Part shown: one piece after another, positions 28,169 to 38,500 of the stretch | Layout: each line of letters begins with the position of its first letter | Position numbering within the stretch: the first letter of the stretch is position 1 | Assembly (NCBI RefSeq): GCF_017589465.1 | Contig: NZ_JAELYA010000005.1 | Span: 310,001-374,000, forward strand | From: Pseudomonas schmalbachii | GTDB lineage: Bacteria > Pseudomonadota > Gammaproteobacteria > Pseudomonadales > Pseudomonadaceae | Direction: 5' to 3' | Length of the DNA: 64,000 bases | Program-made: the position numbers and the translations under genes | Notes under the pieces: model-generated | What the model saw: only the letters and a program-made list of their open reading frames with translations | Told to the model about the DNA's origin: nothing | Databases searched by the model: none

Positions 28169-28344
28169 CTTGGCGGCAGATTGACTCCACCCCAATGCTG
28201 CGCAGAGGCCAAATGTCCGCTATAGCGCGCACTGATCAAGTCACACCCAATCGGTGATCAACGCCAATACCAATTGCTGTGCAAGAGAGGGAGCAGTTCA
28301 TGCCTCCTCTCTCCGGTAGAGAGACATGCTGGAAAAACTCTAAA

Positions 28345-29979
28345 TCAACGCGGATACAACGGCGGCAAGCTGCCGTTCTCTTCCGCCTTGCCATTGGCCG
28401 TGGCGATGGTCGGCAGTGCGCCGATGGCTCGCCACAGGTCTTCGCCTTGCCAGGAATGGCCGGTTTCGCTGTATAGCGCGCCATTCAGGCCGTCGAGGGC
28501 GTCGGACAGGGGGACGAAGCGGGCGGCCATGTCGGCCAGGGTTTCCGGCTGGTGGCGTGCCCAGGCGTCCAGGGTCTGGCGGGTGGCGTGGGGGTCGTTG
28601 GACAGGCAGGCGCGGCGCAGGTCGTCGAGCAGTGTGCGGCTGCTCGGGGCGTTCGCCGCGGCGCGGGCTACTGCCGGCAGCCGGCGGGCGCGCCACCAGA
28701 GGCCGAAGCCGAGCAGGGTGGTCAGGCCGAGCACGCCGGTTGCCAGTTGCCAGGGCCACAGACGTTGCTCGCCTGGGAGAACGCTGACCGGCGCAATTTC
28801 CTCGTGGGTTTCCAGTTGCGGATTGCGCGCCACGTCCAGGGTTCGTCCGGGCAGGCTGGTGCGTTCGACGCGGTTGTCGCGGGTGTTCCACCAGACCACT
28901 TCGACGGGCGGCAGGTAGACCTGGCCGGCGCGGTCGGGCACCAGCGCCTCGCGTTCCTCGCGACTGCCGATCACGGCCTGGTCGGTGTTCTGGTCGGCCA
29001 GTTGCGGCAGGTCGGGGTAGTGGCGCAGTTCTTCCGGGAGTGCCTGCGGCAGGGGAGGCAGTTGTGCGCTGGACAGTCCCTCGACGCGCAGCATGATATT
29101 GCGCGTCAGCGATTCCCCGGCCCGGGCCTGTTCCGGTTGCGGACTCCAGGTTTCGCTCAGGCTCACCGAGCGGGCTGGCAACCATGGCGCGTCCGCGGGG
29201 TAGGTCGCCGGTTTCGGCTGGACCAGCAGCGGGATGCTCGGCGAGGTCACGCGGATCTGCCTGCCCACCGGCGGGCCGAACGGCTGGTAGGGCTCGTTGC
29301 CGTCCTGGGATACCTGGGTGGCGCTGAAGGTCTGCCCCGGAATGTTCAGGATGCCGCTCTGCTGCGGGAAGATGGCGTAGCGCGTTTCGATCACGCCGTG
29401 GCGCACGCCGTTGATTTCCTTCTCGTAGGTGCGCGACTGGCCGAGCTGTTCGACCCGGGCGTCGGCGATCTGCAGCGGGCTCAGGCTGCTGTCGTCGTAC
29501 AGCGAAACCGAGTGATAGATGCGCAGGGTGAGGATCACCTGCGCCTGCACATAGATTTCCTGCTGGTCGATGCTGGCATCGATGAACACCGGCGACAGCT
29601 TGCGTTTGCTGTCGGTCTGCTCGGCTTTCAGTACCTGCAGGCTGATCGGCGCCGTGGCGCCGCCGTTCAGGTGGAGCGGCGGGATGACCACGATGCCGCT
29701 CTGTTTCGGCTGCAGGGTGATGATCCAGCGGGTGGTGGCGCGGGCCTTGCCGCCGAGGGTGGTGAGGCGGTTGACCTGGCGCGTGCCGAGCACCGCGAAG
29801 TCCTGTTCGAGCGGCGAGATGTCCGGTTTGCCGAATACCGTGGGGTCGTCCGACTCCAGGGTGAGGTCGATGCTTTCTCCCTCGGCGAGGCGCGAGCGGT
29901 CGACGCTGGCGGTGAACGCCGCCTGTGCCGGGACGCTGGCCAGCATGAGCAGGACCGGGAGTATCGACCGTTTCATCAT
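28345..29979 (-). CDS. batD: BatD-like protein (oxygen tolerance family)
   Basis: A 544-residue envelope protein, the last gene of the Bat operon. A signal peptide (MMKRSILPVLLMLASVPAQA) is followed by several beta-sandwich repeats, a membrane helix at about residues 425-445 (LATGVLGLTTLLGFGLWW) and a cytosolic helical tail. In Bacteroides the Bat genes were linked to aerotolerance; in Francisella and Leptospira to stress and envelope functions. It overlaps the preceding gene by 4 bp (ATGA). The stop at 28345 is followed by the accessory patch. Confidence 0.88.
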   Translation of the reverse strand: MMKRSILPVLLMLASVPAQAAFTASVDRSRLAEGESIDLTLESDDPTVFGKPDISPLEQDFAVLGTRQVNRLTTLGGKARATTRWIITLQPKQSGIVVIPPLHLNGGATAPISLQVLKAEQTDSKRKLSPVFIDASIDQQEIYVQAQVILTLRIYHSVSLYDDSSLSPLQIADARVEQLGQSRTYEKEINGVRHGVIETRYAIFPQQSGILNIPGQTFSATQVSQDGNEPYQPFGPPVGRQIRVTSPSIPLLVQPKPATYPADAPWLPARSVSLSETWSPQPEQARAGESLTRNIMLRVEGLSSAQLPPLPQALPEELRHYPDLPQLADQNTDQAVIGSREEREALVPDRAGQVYLPPVEVVWWNTRDNRVERTSLPGRTLDVARNPQLETHEEIAPVSVLPGEQRLWPWQLATGVLGLTTLLGFGLWWRARRLPAVARAAANAPSSRTLLDDLRRACLSNDPHATRQTLDAWARHQPETLADMAARFVPLSDALDGLNGALYSETGHSWQGEDLWRAIGALPTIATANGKAEENGSLPPLYPR

Positions 29980-31721
29980 TGCGGATTTTCCTGGCGCTGC
30001 TGCTGTTGGTACCAGAACTTGCGACGCAGCAGTTCGGATGGATTATCGGGTATCTGCCGCAGCCATTGTTCGAGAGCCTGGCGGCGCTCGTCGCTGAGCT
30101 GGCCGGCAGGTGTCGCTGCGGTCTGGCCGTCGCTCGGCTGTGCTTCGACAGTCTGGCTGGCGGAAGGTTTGTTCGCGCTGGCCTGCGCCATGTTCTGCGC
30201 GGCCGGGGAGGGGCGGCTGTCCTGTTCCTGCGCCTGCTGGTCCGTCGCCTGCATTTCGCCGGGCATGGCCGGCCGGGTTTCGCCGCTGTCGCCGGTCTGC
30301 TGGGCGTCCGGCCTTGCCTGGGCATTTTCGCCGCTGTCGCCCGATTCTTCGCGCTGGCGCAGGAGGTCCTGCAGCAGTGCCTTGTTCTTCAGCGCCGGCT
30401 GCAGTTCGGGCGCCTGTTCCAGGGCCAGGTCGTAGGCGTCGATGGCGGCTTCCAGTTCACCCGACCGGGCCAGGGCGTTGCCGCGATTGTAGTGGTCGGC
30501 GGGCTGGTCGCCCTGGGCGAAGGCCTGCGCCGCGGCGGCATAGGCGCCGGCCCGGTAGAGGGCCAGGCCGCGCCAGCGGAAGTCCTCGAAATGGCTGGCG
30601 GCTTCCCTGGGCCGGTCCGCGTCGAGCAGGCGCTGGCCCTGCTGGTCCGCGCGCAGCCAGAGGTCGGCGAAGTCGAAGGCGTTGGCCGGCTGCGGCGAAC
30701 TCCACAGCACGGGCAGCAATGCCAGGCTGAACAGCCAGCCGCGGCGGCCGGCGCAGGCGGCGAGCAACAGCAGCGGGAGCAGCAGCCAGTAGCCCTGGTC
30801 GGCCCAGCGTTGCAGGAGCAGCATGGTGTCTTCGCCACTCTGCACGCCGCTGGCGCGATCCAGCAGGCCAAGGGCGCGCAGGTCGCCGATGCCGGGCACC
30901 AGGCGCTGGTAGCCGGCGTCCAGCGCGCTGGCGAAACGTCGCAGCCCCGCATCGTCGAGACGCGGCACGACGATGCGGCCCTGTTCATCCTTCAGATAGC
31001 TGCCGTCCTCTTCGGCTATCGGTGCGCCGCCTGCGGTGCCGACGGCGAGCAGCGAGAGACGCTGGCCGTCGCCTTCCATTTCCGCGCGGATACCCTGGCG
31101 CTCGGCTTCGTCCAGGCTGCTGGCCATCAGCAGCAGCCGGCCATGTCCCTGGGCGCCCTGTTCGAGCAGTTGCAGGGCCTGGCGCACGGCGAGGTCGGCG
31201 CGCTGGCCGGGCTCGGGCATGATCGACGGCTTGATGGCTTCCAGCAGGTTGCGCGCGGTGGCCAGGTCGTTGGACAGCGGCACCAGGGTATGCGCGCTGC
31301 CGGCGTAGACGACGATGGCCGTCTGCGCGTCGCTGCGTGCCTGCAGCAGGTCGAGCAGCTTGCGCCGAACCCGTTCCAGGCGGTTGGGGGCGAGGTCGGT
31401 GGCGAGCATTTCCGGCGTCAGCTCGACGATTACCACCAGCGGATCGTTGCGCTGCATGGCCGGTTGCTCGATGCGTTGCCAGCTCGGCCCGAGCAGGGCG
31501 AGCACCGCCAGCAGCCAGGCGAGGCCGAGATACAACCATGGGCTGCGGTCGGGGCGTTTCTTGCTGCCGCTGAGCAGCCAGGGATGGAAGGCCTGGGGCA
31601 GCAGCAGTTGCCAGCGGCCGGCGCGGCGCCGGCGGTGCAGGAGTTTCCACACCAGCCAGGCGAACAGCGGCAGAGCCAGCAGCCACCACGGCCGCAGCAG
31701 ATGGGGCAGGAGCTCGCTCAT
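29976..31721 (-). CDS. batB: BatB-BatC fusion: VWA-domain and TPR membrane protein
   Basis: A 581-residue inner membrane protein. Two N-terminal helices (LLRPWWLLALPLFAWLVWKLL and a second near WLYLGLAWLLAVLALLG) lead into a von Willebrand A domain (about 90-290). Its MIDAS is degenerate: VIVELTPEM replaces the usual DxSxS. A membrane helix at about 315-335 is followed by TPR units (HYNRGNALARSGELEAAIDAYDLALE) and a long Gln/Ser/Pro-rich linker ending in QIPDNPSELLRRKFWYQ. In Bacteroides the VWA and TPR parts are separate genes, batB and batC. It overlaps both neighbours by 4 bp. Confidence 0.87.
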   Translation of the reverse strand: MSELLPHLLRPWWLLALPLFAWLVWKLLHRRRRAGRWQLLLPQAFHPWLLSGSKKRPDRSPWLYLGLAWLLAVLALLGPSWQRIEQPAMQRNDPLVVIVELTPEMLATDLAPNRLERVRRKLLDLLQARSDAQTAIVVYAGSAHTLVPLSNDLATARNLLEAIKPSIMPEPGQRADLAVRQALQLLEQGAQGHGRLLLMASSLDEAERQGIRAEMEGDGQRLSLLAVGTAGGAPIAEEDGSYLKDEQGRIVVPRLDDAGLRRFASALDAGYQRLVPGIGDLRALGLLDRASGVQSGEDTMLLLQRWADQGYWLLLPLLLLAACAGRRGWLFSLALLPVLWSSPQPANAFDFADLWLRADQQGQRLLDADRPREAASHFEDFRWRGLALYRAGAYAAAAQAFAQGDQPADHYNRGNALARSGELEAAIDAYDLALEQAPELQPALKNKALLQDLLRQREESGDSGENAQARPDAQQTGDSGETRPAMPGEMQATDQQAQEQDSRPSPAAQNMAQASANKPSASQTVEAQPSDGQTAATPAGQLSDERRQALEQWLRQIPDNPSELLRRKFWYQQQQRQENPQ

Positions 31722-32740
31722 GGACGCCTCCGCGGCAGGCGCGGCGACCAGCGCCAGTCTTCCGGCGGCCACAGTTCGCACACCACCAGCAGCACGCTGA
31801 GCAGCAGCGCGCCGGCCAGCGGCCAGGCGTACAGGGCCAGGGCCGGGCGGGCCTGGGTGGGTTTCTGCGCGACCGGTTCGAGCCGGTCGAGGCTGGCGGA
31901 GATGCCGCGCAGTTCTTCGCCGTTGCGTGCGCGGAAATATTCCGCACCAGTGGTTTCGGCGATTGCCCGGAGCGTAGTCTCGTCGAGGTCGAGCCCGGGA
32001 TTGAGGCCGAGGATGCCGGCGACGCTGCCTTGCTGGGGATCGGCGCCGATGCCGATGGTGTAGACCTTGACCTGCTCTTCCGCCGCCAGCCGCGCGGCGG
32101 TGAGCGGGGCGATGGCGCCGCCGGTGTTGGCGCCGTCGGTGATCAGCACCAGTACGCGGCTGTCCGCCGGGCGCTGGCGCAGGCGCTTGACGGCGAGGCC
32201 GATGGCGTCGCCGATGGCGGTGTCCTTGCCGGCGATGCCGATCAGCGCTTCGTCGAGCCAGACGCGCACGGTATGCCGGTCGAAGGTCAGCGGCGCCTGC
32301 AGGTAGGCATTGCTGCCGAACAGGATCAGTCCGACGCGGTCGCCGTTGCGTTCCTCGATGAAGTCGCCGAAGAGCTTCTTCACCAGTTCCAGGCGGCTGA
32401 TGGTGCCGTCGTCCCAGTTCATGTCGGCGTAGTCCATGGACCCGGACACATCCACGGCGATCATCAGGTCGCGGCCGCTGGCGGGAATCGGCAGCGGCTC
32501 GCCGACCCATTGCGGGCGCGCCGTGGCGGTCAGCAGCAGGAGCCAGAGCAGGGCGAACGGCGCCTGCTGGCGCCAGGCCGGCAGGCGCGCGCGGGCGCGG
32601 CGGCCGGCGAGTCCTTCGAGTTCGTCGAGGAAGCTGACCTTCAGCGCCGCCTCGCCGCTGTCGGCCGTCGGCAGCACCAGGCGCAGCAGCCAGGGCAGCG
32701 GGGCGAGCAGGAAGATCCACGGCCAGGCGAATTCAAACAT
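31718..32740 (-). CDS. batA: BatA-like VWA-domain membrane protein
   Basis: A 340-residue protein with two N-terminal membrane helices (WPWIFLLAPLPWLLRLVL and APFALLWLLLLTA), a von Willebrand A domain with an intact metal site (IAVDVSGSMD, later SRVLVLITDGANTGG), and a C-terminal helix (ALYAWPLAGALLLSVLLVV). The VWA domain faces the periplasm by analogy with other Bat proteins. It overlaps the DUF4381 gene by 8 bp and batB by 4 bp. Confidence 0.9.
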   Translation of the reverse strand: MFEFAWPWIFLLAPLPWLLRLVLPTADSGEAALKVSFLDELEGLAGRRARARLPAWRQQAPFALLWLLLLTATARPQWVGEPLPIPASGRDLMIAVDVSGSMDYADMNWDDGTISRLELVKKLFGDFIEERNGDRVGLILFGSNAYLQAPLTFDRHTVRVWLDEALIGIAGKDTAIGDAIGLAVKRLRQRPADSRVLVLITDGANTGGAIAPLTAARLAAEEQVKVYTIGIGADPQQGSVAGILGLNPGLDLDETTLRAIAETTGAEYFRARNGEELRGISASLDRLEPVAQKPTQARPALALYAWPLAGALLLSVLLVVCELWPPEDWRWSPRLPRRRP

Positions 32741-33224
32741 GCTTGCGTACCCAGGTTTCCACCGCGCCGGTCAGGCCGTCGATGGCCTTGTCGTCCAGCT
32801 TGCATTCGCCGCGGTAGCCGCCTTCCACCAGGATCATCCAGCGGGTCAGGCCGGCGGCCGGGCAGCGGTTGTCCAGATAGGCCAGCCAGGCGCGGCCGCT
32901 CAGGGTGTGGCTGCGTTCGTTCGGCCAGCGCGCGCGGCACAGGCGCTTGAGCAGGCCGTTGAGCGCCTGCAGCCAGGGACCGGCCGGTGCGCCGTCATAG
33001 GGTTTCGGCAGCCGCGCGAGTTCTTCGAGGGCGGCGCTGCGCAGTGGATCGAGAGGGGCCTCGGCGACCTGCTGCCTTCTGCGCGGCAGCTTGTCGCGAA
33101 ACCGCCAGAGCAGCCAGACCAGCAGCGGCAGCAGGGCGGCGAGCGCCCACCAGCCGGGCGCCGGCGGCCACCAGGGAACTGCGGCGGGCTGGATCAGGGG
33201 CTCAAGTTGGTCGAGCGGGTTCAT
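32733..33224 (-). CDS. DUF4381 membrane protein of the Bat operon
   Basis: A 163-residue single-pass protein: proline- and tryptophan-rich N-terminus (PWWPPAPGWWALAALLPLLVWLLW) forming the membrane segment, then a basic helical cytosolic domain. DUF4381 proteins are found between DUF58 and BatA genes in MoxR operons of Pseudomonas and relatives. It overlaps the DUF58 gene by 4 bp. Confidence 0.87.
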   Translation of the reverse strand: MNPLDQLEPLIQPAAVPWWPPAPGWWALAALLPLLVWLLWRFRDKLPRRRQQVAEAPLDPLRSAALEELARLPKPYDGAPAGPWLQALNGLLKRLCRARWPNERSHTLSGRAWLAYLDNRCPAAGLTRWMILVEGGYRGECKLDDKAIDGLTGAVETWVRKHV

Positions 33225-34168
33225 GGACGGTAACCGGGCTGATGCTGCGCCAGCAGGTCGCGCAACTGGTCCACCAGTTCTTCCTGGGTGGTCAGCGGCA
33301 GCAGTGGTACGCCGAGGCGCTGGGCCAGGCGCTGCCAGCGCTCGCGGCGCGCTTCGCCAAGGGCGCGATAGGCCAGGCGCTGCTCGTCGATGTGGGTGTC
33401 CAGTTCCAGGTGCGCCGGGCCTTCGGCAAAGCGCAGCAGGCCGGCGGCAGGCAGCGCCTGGTCGAGCGGATCGGACAGCGGCAGGAGGATCAGGTCGGTG
33501 TGGCGGGCGAGCAGCGCCAGTTGCTGCTCGACGGTATCACTCAGCGCCCGCTCGTCGCAGAGGATCAGCACCAGGCTGCCTGGCCGCAGCACCTCGCGGA
33601 CGCGCCGCAGGGCGGTGCCGAAACCATCGCCATGGCCGTTCTGTGCGGTCCCGGCAAGGAGTCCGTGATTGGCCCGGACGATCAGGTTGAGCAGTTGCAG
33701 CAGGCTCTTCTTGCTGCGCCGCGGCTTGATTTCGTGGCACTCGCTGTCGCTGAACACCAGCCCGCCGATGCGGTCGTTGTGCGCCAGCGCCGACCAGCCG
33801 ATGAACGCCGCGGCCTGCGCGGCCAGCACCGACTTGAACAGCAGTCCGGAGCCGAAGAACAACCTCTGGCTCTGTTCGACGAGGATGAACACCGGCCGCT
33901 CGCGTTCCTCGTGGAACAGCTTGGTGTGTGGTTCGAGGGTGCGCGCGGTGACGCGCCAGTCGATGTTGCGCACGTCGTCGCCGGCCTGGTAGATGCGCAC
34001 CTGGTCGAAGTCCACGCCGCGCCCGCGCAGACGCGAGTGGTGCAGGCCGATCAGCGGGCTGCGTCGCGCCGGAGTGGAGAACAGCTGCACTTCGCGCACG
34101 CGGTGACGCATCTCGATCAGTTCGGCGAGAGTGATGCAGACGCCGGCGGGCGCGGGCTGGGTATGCAT
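33221..34168 (-). CDS. DUF58 family protein of the MoxR operon
   Basis: A 315-residue cytosolic protein with the DUF58 signature GRGVDFDQVRIYQAGDDVRNIDWRVTART and a VWA-like C-terminal half (RPVFILVEQSQRLFFGSG, VLILCDERALSDTVEQQL). These proteins are usual partners of MoxR ATPases. The ATG at 34168 is chosen; an in-frame TTG at 34186 is possible. It follows moxR after 43 bp and overlaps the next gene. Confidence 0.87.
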   Translation of the reverse strand: MHTQPAPAGVCITLAELIEMRHRVREVQLFSTPARRSPLIGLHHSRLRGRGVDFDQVRIYQAGDDVRNIDWRVTARTLEPHTKLFHEERERPVFILVEQSQRLFFGSGLLFKSVLAAQAAAFIGWSALAHNDRIGGLVFSDSECHEIKPRRSKKSLLQLLNLIVRANHGLLAGTAQNGHGDGFGTALRRVREVLRPGSLVLILCDERALSDTVEQQLALLARHTDLILLPLSDPLDQALPAAGLLRFAEGPAHLELDTHIDEQRLAYRALGEARRERWQRLAQRLGVPLLPLTTQEELVDQLRDLLAQHQPGYRP

Positions 34169-34211
34169 GCTGGGGCGGCCGCTCAACGGGCCGCGGCGAC
34201 GGCGCGCGGCA

Positions 34212-35171
<960 letters not shown>

Positions 35172-35551
35172 CGAGGGATTTCCTGGGCAGGGAATACGGG
35201 CCGGGACCAGCCTGATCGGGGCATCTACTTTACTGCATTGGCGGGGCCTCTTGCATGGCCGTGGCGCCGAGCCCTGGTCGTCGGTATGGCTGGCGGGTTG
35301 CACCCGCCCTACGTCGGCACGGCGGAAATACCGCGCACGCTCGTACGCCCGTTCCATGTCCGGCATCGCGTTGAACGAATATGTCGCAGGCTCGTACGTG
35401 TCGCCGTCGTGACTGTGGCTACTCTCTTGCGCGGTGGTGACCGTGCGGTCGCCGCCGCGAGTGCCGCACTGCCGTTCGCCCTGCGGCCTCGCCAGCACGG
35501 ATAAGCGATCTACGCTGAATTCGAATACGACGAGCCAAGCGGAGTACCAAC
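35172..35551. other. divergent intergenic region between moxR and gdhB
   Basis: 380 bp with no gene seen. It contains TGGCGGGTTGCACCCGCCCTAC at 35291-35312 (22 bp), identical to the right arm of the inverted repeat at 40526-40547, standing here as a single half. Promoters for both operons must lie here but none is clear enough to place. Confidence 0.5.
35291..35312. repeat. orphan half of a GTAGG...CCTAC palindrome
   Basis: Identical over 22 bp to 40526-40547. No complementary left arm occurs nearby, so this is a decayed or half element. The two copies lie on the two sides of gdhB. Confidence 0.6.
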
Positions 35552-38500
35552 ATGGCGTTCTTCACCGCGGCCAGCAAAGCCGACTTCCAGCAACAACTGC
35601 AAGCGGCCCTGGCGCAGCATGTGAGCGAGAAAGGGTTGCCACAAGTCGCCCTGTTCGCCGAGCAATTCTTCGGCCTGATTTCCCTCGACGAACTGACCCA
35701 GCGCCGGCTGTCCGACCTGGTCGGCTGCACGCTGTCGTCCTGGCGCATGCTGGAACGCTTCGACCCCAGCCAGCCGGAGGTCCAGGTATACAACCCGGAC
35801 TACGAGAAGCATGGCTGGCAGTCCACCCACACCGCCGTGCAGGTACTGCACCCCGACCAGCCGTTCCTGGTCGATTCCGTGCGCATGGAGCTGATCCGCC
35901 GCGGCTACAGCATCCACACCCTGCAGACCACCGTGATCAGCGTACGGCGCAATGCCAAGGGCGACTTGCTCGAACTGCTGCCCAAGGGCACCCAGGGCAA
36001 GGACGTGCGCCATGAGTCGCTGATGTACCTGGAGATCGACCGCTGCTCCCACGTCGGCGAGCTGAAGACCATCGCCAAGTCGCTGCTGGAAATGCTCGGC
36101 GAGGTGCGCCTGGCGGTCGCCGACTTCCCCGCCATGCAGGCCAAGGCCGCGGAGCTGGTGGCCGGGCTCGGCAAGTCCAAGCTCAAGGGCCGTACTGAGG
36201 AGTTGGCGGAAGTCCGCACGTTCCTCGAATGGCTGCTGGACAACCATTTCACCTTCCTCGGCTACGAGGAATTCACCGTGCAGGAAGAGGCCGATGGCGG
36301 CCAGATGGTCTATGACGAGGGTTCGTTCCTCGGCCTGACCAAGCTGCTGCGCTCCGGCCTGAAGAAGGACGAGCTGCATATCGAGGACTACGCCGTCGCC
36401 TACCTGCGCGAGCCGGTGCTGCTGTCCTTCGCCAAGGCTTCGCAGCCGAGCCGGGTGCACCGGCCGGCCTATCCGGACTACGTGTCGATCCGCGAGATCG
36501 ACGGCAAGGGCAAGGTCGTCCGCGAGTGCCGCTTCATGGGTCTCTACACCTCGGCGGTATACGCCGAGAGCGTGTTCGATATCCCCTTCGTGCGCGGCAA
36601 GGTCGCCGATGTGCTGCAGCGTTCCGGCTTCGACAGCAAGGCGCACCTGGGCAAGGAACTGGTGCAGATCCTCGAAGTGCTGCCACGCGACGACCTGTTC
36701 CAGACGCCGGTCGAAGAGCTGTTCAACACCACCATGTCGATCATGCAGATCCAGGAGCGCAACAAGATCCGCGTGTTCCTGCGCAAGGACCCGTACGGCC
36801 GCTTCTGCTACTGCCTGGCCTATGTGCCGCGCGACATCTATTCCACCGAAACGCGCCTGAAGATCGAGCAGGTCCTGCGCGACCGGCTGAAAGCGAGCGA
36901 CTGCGAGTTCTGGACCTTCTTCTCCGAATCGGTGCTGGCGCGGGTGCAGTTCATCCTGCGGGTCGATCCGAAGAACCGCATCGACGTGGATGCCGCCCAG
37001 CTCGAACGCGAGTGCATCCAGGCGTGCCGCTCCTGGCAGGACGACTACGCCGCCCTGGTGGTGGAGAACTTCGGCGAGGGGCAGGGCAACAACATCCTCG
37101 AAGACTTCCCGAAAGGCTTCCCGGCGGGTTACCGCGAGCGCTTCGCCCCGCATTTCGCGGTGGTCGACCTGCAGCACCTGCTCAGCCTGTCCGACACCCG
37201 CCCGCTGGTGATGAGCTTCTACCAGCCGCTGGCCCAGGGCGAGCAGCAACTGCACTGCAAGCTGTACCACGCCGATGCGCCGCTGGCGCTGTCCGACGTC
37301 CTGCCGATCCTGGAGAACCTCGGCCTGCGCGTGCTCGGCGAGTTCCCCTATCACCTGCGCCACTCCAACGGCCGCGAATACTGGATTCATGACTTCGCCT
37401 TCACCTACGCCGAAGGCATCGATGTTGATATCCAGCAACTCAATGAAATCCTGCAGGACGCCTTCGTCCACATCGTCAGCGGCGATGCGGAGAACGACGC
37501 CTTCAACCGCCTGGTGCTGACTGCCGGCCTGCCGTGGCGCGATGTCGCCCTGCTGCGCGCCTATGCGCGCTACCTGAAGCAGATCCGCCTGGGCTTCGAC
37601 CTCGGCTACATCGCCAGCGCACTGAACGCCCATGTGGACATCGCCCGCGAACTGGTGCGGCTGTTCAAGACGCGCTTCTACCTGGCGCGCAAGCTGGTCG
37701 GCGAGGACCTGGAAGAGAAGCAGCAGAAGCTGGAGCAGGCGATCCTCAGCGCCCTCGACGACGTCCAGGTGCTCAACGAAGACCGTATCCTGCGGCGCTA
37801 CCTCGACCTGATCAAGGCGACCCTGCGCACCAACTTCTACCAGACCGACGCCAACGGCCAGAACAAGAGCTACTTCAGCTTCAAGTTCAATCCGAAGACG
37901 ATCCCGGAGCTGCCCAAGCCGGTGCCGAAGTACGAAATCTTCGTCTACTGCCCGCGTGTCGAGGGCGTGCACCTGCGCGGCGGCAAGGTTGCGCGCGGCG
38001 GCCTGCGCTGGTCGGACCGCGAGGAAGACTACCGCACCGAAGTGCTCGGCCTGGTCAAGGCGCAGCAGGTGAAGAACGCGGTGATCGTGCCGGTCGGCGC
38101 CAAGGGCGGCTTCATCCCACGCCGCCTGCCGGTGGGCGGAACCCGCGACGAGATCCAGGCGGAAGCCATCGCCTGCTACCGCATCTTCATTTCCGGCCTG
38201 CTCGACATCACCGACAACCTCAAGGAAGGCGAAGTGGTGCCGCCGGCCAACGTGGTGCGCCACGATGAGGACGACCCCTATCTGGTGGTGGCGGCCGACA
38301 AGGGCACTGCGACCTTCTCCGACATCGCCAACGGCATCGCCGCCGAGTACGGCTTCTGGCTCGGCGACGCGTTCGCCTCCGGCGGTTCCGCCGGCTACGA
38401 CCACAAGGGCATGGGCATTACCGCGCGCGGTGGCTGGGTGTCGGTGCAGCGGCACTTCCGCGAGCGCGGCATCGACGTGCAGAAGGACAGCGTCACGGTG

